Source of the DNA: Sternotherus odoratus
Lineage: Eukaryota; Chordata; Testudines; Kinosternidae
NCBI GenBank assembly: GCA_032164245.1
Contig: JAVMKO010000021.1
Span: forward strand, 13,274,285 to 13,338,284
Reading direction: 5' to 3'
Length of the DNA stretch: 64,000 nucleotides
The position numbers and the translations under genes were made by a program. Below are positions 1-11,166 of the stretch, one piece after another (the stretch's first letter is position 1; every line of letters starts with the position of its first letter). The notes under the pieces are model-generated. The model made no database searches and was not told where the DNA came from. It saw nothing but the letters and a program-made list of their open reading frames with translations.

Positions 1-394
1 AAGCAGAGACAAGGTCTGACTAGTGGGTGCAGGACATAGGAAGGAGATGGGCAAGGCGGTATTGACAGTAGGAGGAGCACAGGTTGCACAGATCAGTTGC
101 AGCTACAGTTTGGAGGTATGTGGTTTTGTTTGGGTTTTCAGGGCAAGATAAATGAACAAGAGAGGCTGTCACTGTGACATCACCAATCAAATCAATGGGG
201 ATGTCACACTGACTGCTGAGATTTTTACTTTTGTCTCCCCCTTCTTGTAACCCCCCAAATGGGGCCAGATTTGGGATTTAATGCAGCGGAGGAGCAGTCG
301 GTTCAAGAAGCCTGCACAGTTTGACTTACTCCCAACAGAGCAAACTAAATCGAACGGCCTTCTGGGAATCCCCCAGCGCTCCTAACAGCAAAAT
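1..394. other. Non-coding, no gene recognised
   Basis: Unique-looking sequence with no recognisable exon, RNA gene or clear repeat. Only short chance open frames are present. The last ~100 bases may already belong to a diverged, more internal part of the CR1 copy that follows. Confidence 0.5.
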
Positions 395-580
395 CAATTC
401 GGTGGTGGAATCGTTTTTCAAAGGAAGTGGCAGAAGCTCAGTCCCTTGGGATGTTTAAAAACTGAACTGGACAAAGCCCTGAAAATTATGTCATATGGAA
501 TAATCTTACATTAGCCTCTGGGGATGGCCGATATGACCTAATATTGACTGATATGTCTTTTCCCACTGTTAACTCCCCTG
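395..580 (+). repeat. CR1 LINE 3' end (5'-truncated)
   Basis: The order of phrases matches the 3' end of amniote CR1 elements: a 'ggtggtggaatc' block, then 'tcccttgggatgttt', then 'actggacaaagccct', then a 'ggataatcttacatt'-like block, then 'gacctaat' and 'gtcttttccca'. These correspond to the end of CR1 ORF2 and its 3' UTR. No coding frame survives. The family is recalled from consensus; subfamily was not determined. Confidence 0.75.
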
Positions 581-1800
581 ACCCTCAGATTAAAGAGTTT
601 GCACAAAATGGAGAAAACCTGGGAAAAGCAAAGTCACAATTCAGAAAGGTTAAGAAAATAAGTTTAGGTCCCAGTGCAACTCATTTAATGAGCAAGTGAG
701 TTAAAATACATTGCAGCTGAATTGCTGAGTTTGTCTGAAGGTTCTTCCCATGGAACTCATTAAACCTCTTAATAGAATTCTGCTGTTGCCATATCTCCAA
801 ATATTTTTGTCATCATGAATTTTAGGAGATGCATCAAATACTTTAATAATCCCTTCCCACCCTTTCCATTTAAACAAAACACCCTGATTCAACAATCTCA
901 GTGGCTTTAATAAGGGATAAGTGAATTATGTTGTTGTTTTTTTGAAGAGAAGACCTGTGCATTTTGTGTTTTTACAACAGCGCAAATTTATCCTGAAAAA
1001 AATACCCTGTGTGTGTTCTCAGCTGGAGGAGTCATGTCATTTAGGAGTACCTTCAGCGTGAACGTACTAGCAGGCAGCTGATTGTCAAGTCATTAAAAAC
1101 AACCAAAACCTATTTATTGGCAGCCAGTGGGTTCAGCTCCGAAGTTATTGCATTGGATTCCTACCACCAGCTAGGGCTTCTTATAAATATATTTGCAAAC
1201 TAAGGTCATGCTAATGATGGGGCCTACCTGACTGTACCAGTGACCAAAGAGGTGCCGTATAGAACCTTGAACAGTTTCCTTCCCCACACTGCTAGCTCTC
1301 TGATGTACCTCCAATGGGCTCTGAAGGGGCTGCTTTTTGAGGAGTCCGGCTTCTCCCTGCCCATTCATTCCTCGATTGCTCTGTTGAGATCCTGCTAATC
1401 ATGCCGATGGCTGCTGAGCTGTAGACACCTGCTCACTACATACTGGATTCAGACCTCATGTTAACTTCTTATAGGGGCTACCCAATAGTCTTGACTTTCA
1501 GTTCCTCATTACGTGATTCAGGTTTGAGCCAATGTTCTAATGGTGAAAGGCTCCATATAGAATGATCTGCTACTATTTTTAGATTGGCGTTTTGAAAAGC
1601 CACCCAGCTTAGGACACTCTGGTGGGTCTCCGGGTCTTAATGGGACGTGTCCTAAGTCACGCTGGTGTTTTCGAAAATGGCACCCTAAGACTAAAAGAGC
1701 TAGTTTCCTCCAACCTTTTGAGCTGGAGTGGTGTTAACGGAGGTCTCTATTGTTGATCTGTGACTAATAGGACTATTTAAGTACTGGTATCTATGAACAC
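581..1800. other. Non-coding, nothing recognised
   Basis: AT-rich unique sequence. Minus-strand open frames at 701-895 and 1171-1368 are about 65 codons, have no homology I recognise and no splice or start context, so I treat them as chance. Confidence 0.45.
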
Positions 1801-1916
1801 ATATGGCTAAACCACCCTGAACACGCCCAATCCCATCTGATCTCAGAAACTAAGCAGGGTTGGGCCTGGCTAATACTTGGATGGGAGACCTCCTGCGAAT
1901 ACCAGGTGCTGTAGGC
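1801..1916 (+). pseudogene. 5S rRNA-like pseudogene / 5S-derived SINE head
   Basis: About 116 bases align over their whole length with vertebrate 5S rRNA, from 'ggctaaaccaccctgaac' to 'ggtgctgtaggc'. The internal polymerase III control region is recognisable: box A around 1846-1858 ('aaactaagcagg'), the intermediate element near 1864-1869, and box C around 1877-1893 ('cttggatgggagacc'). Most differences from the expected sequence are C-to-T or G-to-A changes at former CpG sites, which suggests methylation decay of a formerly good copy. The 5' end ('acatatggct') departs from the expected 'gtctacggcc'. No terminal T run follows directly, so this is a retrocopy or the head of a 5S-derived SINE, not a working gene. 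Confidence 0.85.
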
Positions 1917-2035
1917 CTAACATGGGCATGGGGCTAACAACTCCACCCCGTAAGGGAACCAATTGCTAGTGAAACACCAACACCAGTTGGTGGCCCATAC
2001 CCCGGCTGGGGGGTGATGGGCAAAGAGAGAGAGGT
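1917..2035 (+). repeat. Unit attached to the 5S-like sequence (unidentified retroelement body)
   Basis: Directly downstream of the 5S match lies 'catgggcatggggctaac' followed by 'aactccaccccgtaa', then a 'caccaacaccagttggtg' stretch containing a short palindrome, and a G-rich end near 2010-2020. The wording resembles leader sequence of a vertebrate non-LTR element, but I cannot name it with confidence. It may be the body of a 5S-headed SINE or an independent older fragment that happens to abut the 5S copy. Confidence 0.35.
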
Positions 2036-3335
2036 CTATTAACACTATAGTTGTTAATAGCATTGTAGCATAATAGCACTATAGCATTAATTTATCATCA
2101 TATATAGAATAAGACATAATGGGATCTAGGGCAATTTGGGGGTGCTAGGCCTGTATCCTGGACTGTAAAACTCCCAAATCTAGGAGATTTAGAAGTGTCA
2201 GAGCTTGATGTGGTGGAGAGGCGGTTGGGTGTGTGCGGACAGCGGCTTCCACTCCCATTGCTGATGAAGGAAAGGTTTTCTTTTCCACACAATAGGGTTA
2301 AAATGAGAAGCGTAGCCCCTCCTCACCCACACTGAGATCAGAGGAGAGCTCCCCCTCCTCCTGTCCCTGGTTTGAGTAAGCAGCGTTCCCCTTCCCACCT
2401 CCCTCCAGCTTGCATCCTGTCTCAGTGCCCTTTGACAGCTGCACGGGGGAGCTGACACCAAGGTCGGAGCCTCGCCCACATAGGTCCTAGGAGTGCTGAA
2501 GTCGTATCGGTTACTTTCTCATATTGTAACAGGCTGGCATGAAGACACATGAAGCATCCTTTGTAATGTGAGCACAGGAACCGGCCCATTCCGCAGGACC
2601 GTGTGGAAGGTCATTCCTGTGTAATGACCTTCGAATCCCCCATGTCCTGGACAGTGATAGCTGTACGGATGCTGCAGATGCAGGAAGGTACTCGGGGGTA
2701 AGAATTCAAAGAGACCAGCCAAGATAGTCAAACCTCAGAAGTACATTCTAATGAATGATGCAAATCCTTCCATTAAGAATAAACTTTTCAAGCCCTGCTT
2801 GAGTCTTTGGCACACACAGTAATTGACTTGAAACAAATTATTTAAAGCTTGAGAGATACACGTCAAGCGTCTCTGGATTTCCTATCTGCTGGGGAGCCGC
2901 CTCATTTGGATTCCGAAGCCCCATTTCTTTTTGTTTAAATGTTACATTGTAGACCCTGATGCATTCTTCCGTTTCTGTGTCCTCTCTGCTGTGCCTGGCT
3001 CTTTAAAGCTCCTTCCCCTCTCCCGTAATTTTTTTGACACTCGTTGTCATTTGGAATCCCATCTCAAACCTGCTCTGTTTCTGGAATCGGAATCCTGCCT
3101 TTTCTAGGCCCTGATCCAAAGCTTTTTGGAGTCAATGGTCTCTTTCCATTGACTTCTCTGCACTTCGGATCCTTTTCCTTCTGGTCATGTAAACCCAGGG
3201 CTTTGTTCTCACCCAGCCCCTGTTTGTTTAGATTCTTTATTTGTGTTGTGCCTACTGTGGGCCCTGGTGCTTCCCTTCTTCCCTATGGTCCTAGAAACCA
3301 TAATGTTTGTACTAGATGAGCACTGCAAGGCAACC
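2036..3335. other. Non-coding, nothing firm
   Basis: No exon is recognised. A minus-strand frame at 2198-2479 (93 codons) lies in a moderately GC-rich stretch and shows no domain. 3100-3180 has 'ccctgatccaaag' followed by a short inverted phrase (gtcaatgg...ccattgac), like the degenerate inverted-repeat MITEs seen elsewhere in the window, but it is too decayed to delimit. Confidence 0.4.
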
Positions 3336-3585
3336 AAGACCAGGGCCCATTGTGCTAGGTGTCATGCAGACACTTAGTAAGGTGCAGTCCCTGCCCTCAA
3401 ACAGCTCTCAGACTGTATGGACAAGACAGACCAAGCAGGGAGACAGGCCCTATGATTATCTCCATTTTACAGAGGAAGAACCGAGGCACAAGACACTAAG
3501 TGACTTGCCGAGGGTCACACAGGAAGTTTGTGGCAGTGCTGGTAAGGGAAGCCCAATCTCCTAGGTCTTAGTCTAGTACATTAAG
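3336..3585 (-). repeat. MIR-type SINE with LINE-like tail, antisense
   Basis: Read on the plus strand this runs from 'ccattgtgctaggtg' (the inverse of the reptile tail 'cctagcacaatgg'), through 'cagtccctgccctcaaa' and 'cattttacagaggaagaac', to 'gtgacttgccgagggtcaca' and a closing 'cctaggtcttagtctagtac'. This is the reverse complement of the MIR core and tail order. The polymerase III head lies at the high-coordinate end. Old and diverged. Confidence 0.75.
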
Positions 3586-4764
3586 CACAGGATCATCCTT
3601 CTTCCTCCTGCTTCTCATCACGGCCTCCCATGCTGTTTGTAACCTCTGGAAAATCCCCTTTGAGGCTGTTTTTCTGCTGGCCCCAGCCCCCTGCTGAATT
3701 CATTCTAGGATGGGCTGCGTTCTGCTCACAGAGAGTGTGATGACTGAACACAGCAGGTGTAGGCAGCAGAAGCTGTCAGAGCGCGTGGGACCTGCGGCAG
3801 GTTCTCTAAGGGTGAGACAAGGCAGATGGAAGATGTCTGGGGAAGGAAGGGCTCACAGAATGGTCGCGAGGCTGTTCCAAAGTCCAGTCAAGTTGCTGGA
3901 AAGACACCATCCCCCACACTTTAAATCAATGGGTTTGGGGTAAACTCCATGGAGAGAATGGAAGAGTTTTTCAAGGCTTCTCCAGAGTGGCCTGAAATCC
4001 CTAACCTGGTGAGGTTCACTTCCTGTGCATTTCTATTTACTCGGATGAATATTAAATCTTCACAATGGGCGTGGATGGAGTCACCAGGGTTTCTTGTTAA
4101 ATAACATTAGTCATTAAAAAAAAATGTGGCTATTATCTTCATGGAAATTACCCTGCTTTTGATTAAATTTCCTACCACAGAGTCTCCAGGACATTTGCTG
4201 CTTGGGAACATCTGTCTGTAAAGGAGAGACACCACAGTGTAGTTTGATGGGGGGAAAACAACCCATTTTTCATCCCCAATATTAGCGCACTTAATGTGAC
4301 ACATCTTCTGTCGAGACAGACCCTTGAGTTTGCACAAACAGCTCCCTGGCTGTGCAATTCTGGTCTCCAATTTAGAGTTTAGTGTATTTACTAGGAGATC
4401 ACCCCTGAAGAACACCATTTACTAACCTGACAAAACCCAAATTAGATTTCAGCTTCTGTTGCTGTATGCTGGTGACAGGATGAGTTATCAGGGTGGAAAA
4501 TGCAAACGCGGCACGTACCAAGAGGAAGCCGGTCTTTGCTTCCTGGCTCAGATCTGTTCACTCTCTCTTTTCTTTTTCCAGATAGAGATTTCAGTTTGAA
4601 AGGCTTAGGAGAATGAAATGTCAATCAGTATCAAAAAGTGATGGGCCCCTCGTGGAATGATGACACCCAGTATTGGGCATGTCCTCCCGCTCTTCAATGC
4701 ACCACATCACTCCCAAGGACTGGGTCCAAGTCCAGGGCTACTACTTATAGGGCACACAGGACAG
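3586..4764. other. Non-coding, nothing recognised
   Basis: Unique sequence. The overlapping minus-strand frames at 4107-4418 have no recognisable domain and are treated as chance. Confidence 0.4.
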
Positions 4765-5112
4765 ACCATCCCAATGTGCAGAAAGAATAGCAAATATGGC
4801 AGGCGACCAGCTTGGCTTAACAGTGAAATCCTTGGTGAGCTTCAACTCAAAAAGGAAGCTGAAAAGGAGTGGAAACTTGGACAGATGACTAGGGAGGAGT
4901 ATAAAAATGTTGCTTGAGTACGCAGGGGTGTAATCTGCCAAAACACAACTGGAGTTGCAGCTTGCATGGGATGTGAAGGGTAAAAAGAAGGGTTTCTATG
5001 GGTATGTTAGCAACAACAAAAAGGTCAGGGAAAGTGTGGCCCTTACAAGTCCATGGGTCCAGAGGGATGGGAAATTAGAAGGGGGCGGGAGGTATTTGAT
5101 CTTCCGAGCTGC
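4765..5112 (+). pseudogene. CR1 LINE ORF2 relic (linker between endonuclease and reverse transcriptase)
   Basis: The plus-strand frame reads '...IPMCRKNSKYGRRPAWLN' and continues with 'EILGELQLKKEAEKEW', 'GQMTREEYKNVA' and then a stop at 4915-4917. After a frame change it resumes with 'QLAWDVKGKKKGFYGYVSNN'. This order matches the segment of CR1 ORF2 just before the reverse transcriptase domain (the 'rPaWlnkELl', 'WkqGq.t.eeY', 'kgnKKgFYrYv' motifs). Both ends are lost, at least one stop and one frameshift are present, and nothing of the reverse transcriptase core follows. It is a non-functional internal CR1 fragment. Confidence 0.85.
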
Positions 5113-6159
5113 CTGGCTTGTTTGTGACGGGTTATTCTGAATTCGTTATATTTGACCATTAAATTGACTATCTATATTCACAAATTGTCAGAAACAAAAT
5201 AATTTCTCAGGGTTCCCAGCTGTTACAAATTTATCATGAGTCCCATGTTATATGGTACCTTTATAAAAACTCCAGCGTCTGGAATCCTGTGATTATATGA
5301 GACTCTCAGCAAACTTTTCAAAATGAAAACATACTTTTAGTTCTCATTGTTGCAGAGAAAATCTGGAAAACATGCCCCAAGAGCCTGGTATAGCCTCAGA
5401 AACAGAAGGCAAAGAAAAAGGACCCAACATTTAGTATTTCTTTTTAAATACCCTGATCGTTATGCTAATCTCATGATATTTGAGGGCCTGTCTCATGATT
5501 TCTGAATGTTCAGGCTTGGCAGTGCTGGTTCAATATTTCTAATGGAGTAGTTTGCTCCTCTCTCCACTCTGGGCATGCTGGAATGATTGACAACCCTTTT
5601 CTTATTAGGTAAAATGCCTACTGTCATTTGTGGCCAGTCATTTCTCTTCATCCCTCTAATTTGCTGAGTCTCATTTCCTGGATCTCCCTGGCCCTCCTTG
5701 CCAGACTGTTTGTTTTTGAATAAGCCTCTTGCGTAGTTGCCCTTTTGGCTGTGTACTTTTAACCATGATGAATTTCAGTTGTGGCCGCTCCAACTGTTTC
5801 TTAAACAGTGGCAGATGGAGCGGCAACAACAGAGGAGAGTTCCGTGCGAAACACACTGCGTGTTTTTATGTAATTTATACTAGAAAGAGGAATGGGAGGA
5901 AAAGATGAATTTTTTGGTCACTTGAAAGAGGCAAGAGCATTTGACAGAAGTGAAGGGGCCAGCGGTCTCAGCGGAGCATTGTTGTTTTTCCTCAGGATTG
6001 ATGGCTGGGGTTTGATAAGAGGTGGGAGCAGGGACCCCCAACACCCACACTCCCATCCATACCCCTCACAGACCCCCAATCAACCCACATCCCATGCTTA
6101 GAAACAGGGCTAAACCAGGGTGAAAAAGGATGGCGCTTAGACTCATCAGCCAAAGTCAG
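5113..6159. other. Non-coding, nothing recognised
   Basis: AT-rich unique sequence to about 5900, then an ordinary mixed stretch. The open frames near 5892-6216 on both strands are short and carry no recognised motif. Confidence 0.4.
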
Positions 6160-6385
6160 GGGCCTGTGTGCCAGGTGCGGTACAAACATACAGGTGCTGT
6201 GCTCAGTGCTGTACAAACATATAGGAAGACAGTCCCTCTCCCCAGAAACTCAACAGCTGCATAAACAAGGCAGACAAATATGTAAAGAGCCTTGTCTAAG
6301 GTCATCCAGAAACAAAGCTGGCACTAGAACCCAGCTCTCCTGATCCTGGGTCAGATACCAACCCACCAGACCACACTGCCTCTCA
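6160..6385 (-). repeat. MIR-type SINE with tail, antisense
   Basis: The plus strand shows 'ggtgctgtgctcagtgctgt', 'cagtccctctccccagaaac', then 'taaggtcatccagaaacaaagc', 'agaacccagctctcctgatc' and a decayed 'ccaccagaccacactgcc'. This is the reverse of the tail, core and polymerase III head of the reptile MIR family. Strongly diverged, no function expected. Confidence 0.7.
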
Positions 6386-6881
6386 GATAAAGCCTGCCCA
6401 ATAGAATAACATAGAGGACAGATCCTTGGAGAAAAGTGATGATAAAGAACTGGCCTGAAGTCAATAGGATCTTCGGTAGCTTTGAAAACCAGCCCCTACC
6501 ACAGCTCATCCCTGCAACTTTTCTTGCATTTGCATCTGCAGGGCAGAACACATGAATTATTTTCAGGATTGCTTGTACGTGTAACTCTACTTAATGCCTT
6601 CGATAGTTTCCTTTGTGCTATTGACAGAAGTTAAAGCTAGTACACAGTTCCTTAATCACTTTTTCACAAACATTGTTAAGCCTCATTAATGTAAATTAAT
6701 AGATGATCTATTCTTCTTTCCAGAGCCTGAATCCCCTCACATGAACTCACATTATGTAGCAACTTTAAAAAAATCAATGTTCAGATTGATGTATGGTTTT
6801 CTGGTCCACACTGATTGGACCAACTAAGCCTGGAATAACGGAGACATGCTGTAGTCTTGCTTCATCTCCTACTTGGCCTCA
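6386..6881. other. Non-coding, nothing recognised
   Basis: Unique AT-rich sequence between a MIR copy and a GT microsatellite. No exon or repeat is identified. Confidence 0.4.
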
Positions 6882-6905
6882 GTGTGTGTGTGTGTGTGTG
6901 TGTGT
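6882..6905. repeat. (GT)12 microsatellite
   Basis: Uninterrupted alternating GT over 24 bases. A 'caacaacaac' stretch follows about 25 bases downstream. Confidence 0.95.
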
Positions 6906-8084
6906 AGGGATTTATCTTTAAACAAAACAACAACAACAAAAATGAGGGGTAGGAGGGAGGACAGGGGCTGATCCTTTTTAAAGACTTGCTGAGACCAAGT
7001 AAAGACAGTGTAAAATGTGATGTTTAGAGACAGTCCTGCTTTTATATTTTGTACGTGCAGGGTCTCTCCCCTCAGATCAGTATAACCAATACCAAATGAA
7101 ATATTCCACTCTATTCCAATAACACCCAAAGACCCCATCCGGTGGGTGCTGTACTAACACAGGCCTCAGCCCTGCAAGGTACAGCACACGGGCAGATGCC
7201 AGAACAAGCAGGAAATGCTACTGAAGTGACTGGGATTCTGTGCCCTGCACACTTCTCCCAGAATGGGGCTCCCAGATAGCAGGCCGCCCCTCCTTCATTT
7301 ATAACACCCAGTGTGCTTAGTACAAATCTCTTTCCTACAGCTCTGCTTGCCTGCTAATGAAACAGGCTGGACTAGGGAAAAAAGCCAACCTCAGGTGGAC
7401 CTTGGTGCTGCAGGACACTGAAAACACTACAACCATAAGGCCTGTCTAACCAGCCAGGTGTTGGTGGGGGATAAATCAACACAGGTTGTACTCACTTGCA
7501 GGCAGAGAGGCACCTGTGGCAGTCAGCAGGGAACATTATAAAAGCTCCCAGGCTTGGCTAGTAGCAGAAATAGCAGGTGTAATAGTTGGGTTGCTGTCTC
7601 TGCTCTCTTTAGACAGCCAGCGTAGGGCTGAGTGTGTTGCTCTGAACCATTCATGATCATTTAGGCAAGAGTAAAGTGGGTGTGAATAGCTGCTTTTCTG
7701 AAGTGGTCTAGGGCAGTGGGCCCAATACTGCCACAAGCGGAAGAGGGAACTATTAATCTTAGTTTCCTCTCATGTCAGGTTTTAGAGGGAAGGTTTAAAT
7801 GGAAAGACAATGAATCAGGAAGTGTGGTGAAAATCATTCCCCAACCAGAGTTGTGTACAAACAAAGCCTCCCTTGGCTGATAATTAACACAGCCAGGCTG
7901 GTGCTTTTGTCTTAGAACAGGGAACTCCAATTTCCTCCATTTTTTTTATTAGCATTTTAAAGAAAAGAATATTCAAGGGGCAGAAGGTTGAAATAATCTC
8001 TTTATTCTGAAATGGCAAAGACTCTGGGTGCAGGCCAAGTAATTAGGTTCCAAATTTGAAATGAAATGTTTCCCTTGAAATAAG
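6906..8084. other. Non-coding, nothing recognised
   Basis: No repeat or exon that I can name. 7140-7560 is mixed-composition unique sequence. From about 7900 the sequence becomes AT-rich and leads into the segment annotated next. Confidence 0.4.
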
Positions 8085-8330
8085 GATTTAAATGAATTAG
8101 CTGCATCTCTCACCAGGCACTGAAAGGTCTGTTTAATTTAAAAGCGAGGTATAATCTTGTCTTGGCACATGCAGTTTAATTACAGGCAGGTTTGAGAATA
8201 AACAAAAAGCTCTGTGAGTGCAGGGCCCAGCATGGTTCACTCTAGGATTTTAAAAATTATTTTACAAGTATTGAAATTGCTTTCTAATTAATTTACTCTC
8301 TTGACCTATTTGTGGGTCTATGGAAATTAG
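8085..8330. promoter_or_regulatory. Candidate conserved non-coding stretch (homeobox-type motifs)
   Basis: The stretch lacks repeat signatures and is rich in TAAT-type cores: 'tttaatttaaaagc' near 8133, 'cagtttaattacagg' near 8171 and 'ctaattaatttactc' near 8284. Unique AT-rich sequence of this texture is typical of vertebrate developmental enhancers. I have no alignment, so this is only a candidate. Confidence 0.2.
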
Positions 8331-10764
8331 ATTAGTTATCTTGCTCCCTAGTTAAATTATGTCATTCAAAGCCTAAACCAGAGGCACCTGTTAGAGATTC
8401 AGCTTTTAGAGCTGCCTGAGGATTTATTACTTGTGACAGGAATCCCATCTCCTTGTTTACAGCTGTGGCTGGGTTGTGTGAAAGTCCTGGGAAGGAAGCA
8501 TTTGGTGACCCGTCCCTTGCAAAACTCTGCTCTCCAATTTGGAAGGATGAGTGTGACTCTTTGCAGAATGGTTTTAAATTCAATTAAGTTCCGATTCGTG
8601 CCCAGTCCAGAGCTAAGTCCCCCTTTCTGGGAGAGAACGTAATGTAATGTTCAGTGACTATGTGGTGCTGGCCTCTGCTGGGGTGAGTTTGAACTGTTCT
8701 GTGCAACTGGACTGTGTGTCTACTCACCCACTCAGCGTGCCTAGCTCCTGAAAACCATGATAATCCAAACGGAGCCTTGCTTTGGGAGTAGGAGTCGGTT
8801 TAAATTAATCTGTAGCTTTTGAATATCAAATTTAGGAGTAAGGCCAATAAGAATTGAGTTAGTAACCACGTGAAAAAACTGAATACAAATATAAGATACA
8901 GCAGTGAGGTAGGAATGAATTGGGGTCGCACTGACAGTGTAAAATAACAACTCAAAGTTTTACAGGCCAGTTTTATGTCTGGAAAAAATATCATCTATTT
9001 CCACTTTGTCTCTGTGCATTCAGATCTAAATGCCAGTCCCTATAGACCCCAGGGGATCTGAACATTGTTAAACTGGATTTGTTCTGGGTCATGTGCCATC
9101 ATCTGGAATATATTCTGCAGGCCAAATCCTGCCTTTGTTTGCCATATATGCAACCTAATGTTCATGGAGGATTTGCTATTCCCAGATGAGAAAGTGTGTG
9201 ATTATTCAAAACAGAATAGACAGTGATGTGATAGAAATAGTTGTACTTGTTAGGGATACATGTTTACCTCTCCTCCTGGTTCCTCTGTACTCCAGTACTT
9301 TAATGATGCTATCTTTAGTCTCTGAAAAGGTTTCTCTTGCTACACTTCCTTCCCACCATTATCTGTTTAACCTATTAGTGTTCTAAGAGGCTAATCTGCC
9401 GAGTGCCTGGGTGTGATCTTTTGCTTTTCCCCCCTAAGAAATAACTTAGTCACACTATGTTTATGGAGGAAAACATGGACCACAGCTCTATGAGATATTT
9501 GTAAGAATCCTATCTAACACGGCAAAACAGTGTGTTTTCCCTTCATTTTATTCTCAGAAATGGCTGAATAGTTTTTGATGAATTTTATTTATTTAAATTT
9601 TAAATCAGCTTGTGGCAGACATGTGGCATGACAGATTTTATCCCAAAGTTGGGCAAAATCATATGCAACTGAAAGCAAGACCTATAAGGGGAAGTATTGG
9701 ACATGATAATGCCTGGCAGCTGGATCTACTTGTACTAACCACAAGTATGTTTGGATGTGCCCACCTTTATCCTGTACATTATACACAAAGTGATTAGAAA
9801 ATATGGAGACTGCTAGTGCTCTTGTTCTTTTTTGATACCTAAATAAAAATCCATTGTACAACATATATCCAATTTTTATGAGCAATTTTAGAGAGATTTG
9901 GGTGTTGAAACACCCTGGATATGTGCCTGGATAAACAAACAGTGACGGAATGTAGTGAAAGCTGCTGTCACCAAAAAAGCTGCTGGGAATATTAAGTTGT
10001 AAATTATTAGAAAACAAGATATCTGCTGCCATTGTGGATAATAACCAGGGAAGTGTGAATGGCAAAGAGTGTAACAAGACCAAAATGGGATCTGAAACCT
10101 CCATTAGGGCACTTGCCCCTTAAGAAACACAACTGTAAATATTGAAAGAAAGCCACTGTCCAGTGTATAACATTCAAATTGGTACTTGAACTGCAGATTT
10201 TAAAAGGCTGCTTTGGAATTTTAGGAATTGATTATTATTATTTTTTGTTAGACTGCTGTCAGTTGCTCAACATTCCAATGGAAAACTTGGTGGCCTGATA
10301 TTGAATTGCTTTCAAAATGGCCTTCCATTATTGGGAATTATAATGACAATAGAGCATGTAACAGTGACAGGGTAAAACACCCTCTGTCCCAAACATTTCC
10401 CCATCTGGTAGAACTAAATTCACACTTGTTTTGCGGTCCTAGGATGTGTTGATATGTGTGTTCTTCATGTTGGGTTTAGGAAGAGCTGTTTTCCTGAGAT
10501 GTCCCAGTTGCGCAGATTCAAAGACTCAGTTTATGTGGAAGCATATCCAGACCTAAACTAAACTTTAAAGCTATAGGGAGAGTCCTAGCTCCAGTAAAGA
10601 CTATATAATGGCCATGGTTATAGACATCTCTGTGTGGTTAGAGTCCAGGAGGTGTTAATAGGGGATTTCTGTTTCTCCTTTTTTCCTGATCAATGAAATA
10701 TAGATTTAGGGACAATTTTTTGTGTTTATGCAGAAATATTGTAACAGATGCATAAAAGCGTTTT
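8331..10764. other. Non-coding, mostly unrecognised
   Basis: No host exon seen. 8700-9000 and 9400-9600 are AT-rich. 9612-10104 carries a plus frame of 61 codons and a minus frame of 140 codons. Neither shows a domain, and the minus frame is hydrophobic and of low confidence. 10240-10440 is unremarkable. Confidence 0.4.
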
Positions 10765-11166
10765 ATGCAGAACAGATGCATAAAACTCCAAAGCCAGGCA
10801 CATGTGTCAGGCAGTTACCAAGAAGGGAAGCAAGCAAGGAAGAGAGATTTTGCAGATTGCAGTATGAGCCAGAACAATCAGCTGACTTCAGGAGATGGGG
10901 CTGTAAGAGAAACAACAAATATCTTGAGACTTGAAATAAAATCACAAGGGTTGGAAACACTGGAGTTTAGTGGATGTTTTGAAAAGTGTTTTGATATTCT
11001 CCAAATGAAAGGAAAGAAGAAAGTACAAAGTAAACAAAATATGGCTGGACATAAGTGCAGTGTTTGCTGCTTTTCACAAATTGCAGCAAATGATTTGAGC
11101 AACTTATTGGAACTTCCCCATGTATTGAAAATAGAAACTCTGACAACTGATACAAAATACAAATAA
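10765..11166 (+). other. Unrecognised 133-codon open frame followed by AATAAA
   Basis: An ATG-initiated frame of 133 codons ends with TAA at 11164-11166, and overlapping AATAAA-type signals sit in the next few bases ('aaataaataaaag'). The predicted protein is polar with several cysteines (a 'HKCSVCCF' stretch near residue 95) and no domain I recognise. There is no visible splice acceptor upstream and no similarity to a known repeat protein. It could be a chance frame, a 3' terminal piece of a non-coding transcript or a decayed retrocopy. I would not call it a gene without transcript evidence. Confidence 0.15.

Noticed and set aside
1801..1916. Functional 5S rRNA gene
   Set aside because: The 5' end and many CpG positions are mutated, there is no terminal T run, and it is a single isolated copy.
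9682..10104. 140-codon minus-strand frame
   Set aside because: No domain, no repeat homology, low-complexity hydrophobic stretches and AT-rich context. Consistent with chance in 64 kb.
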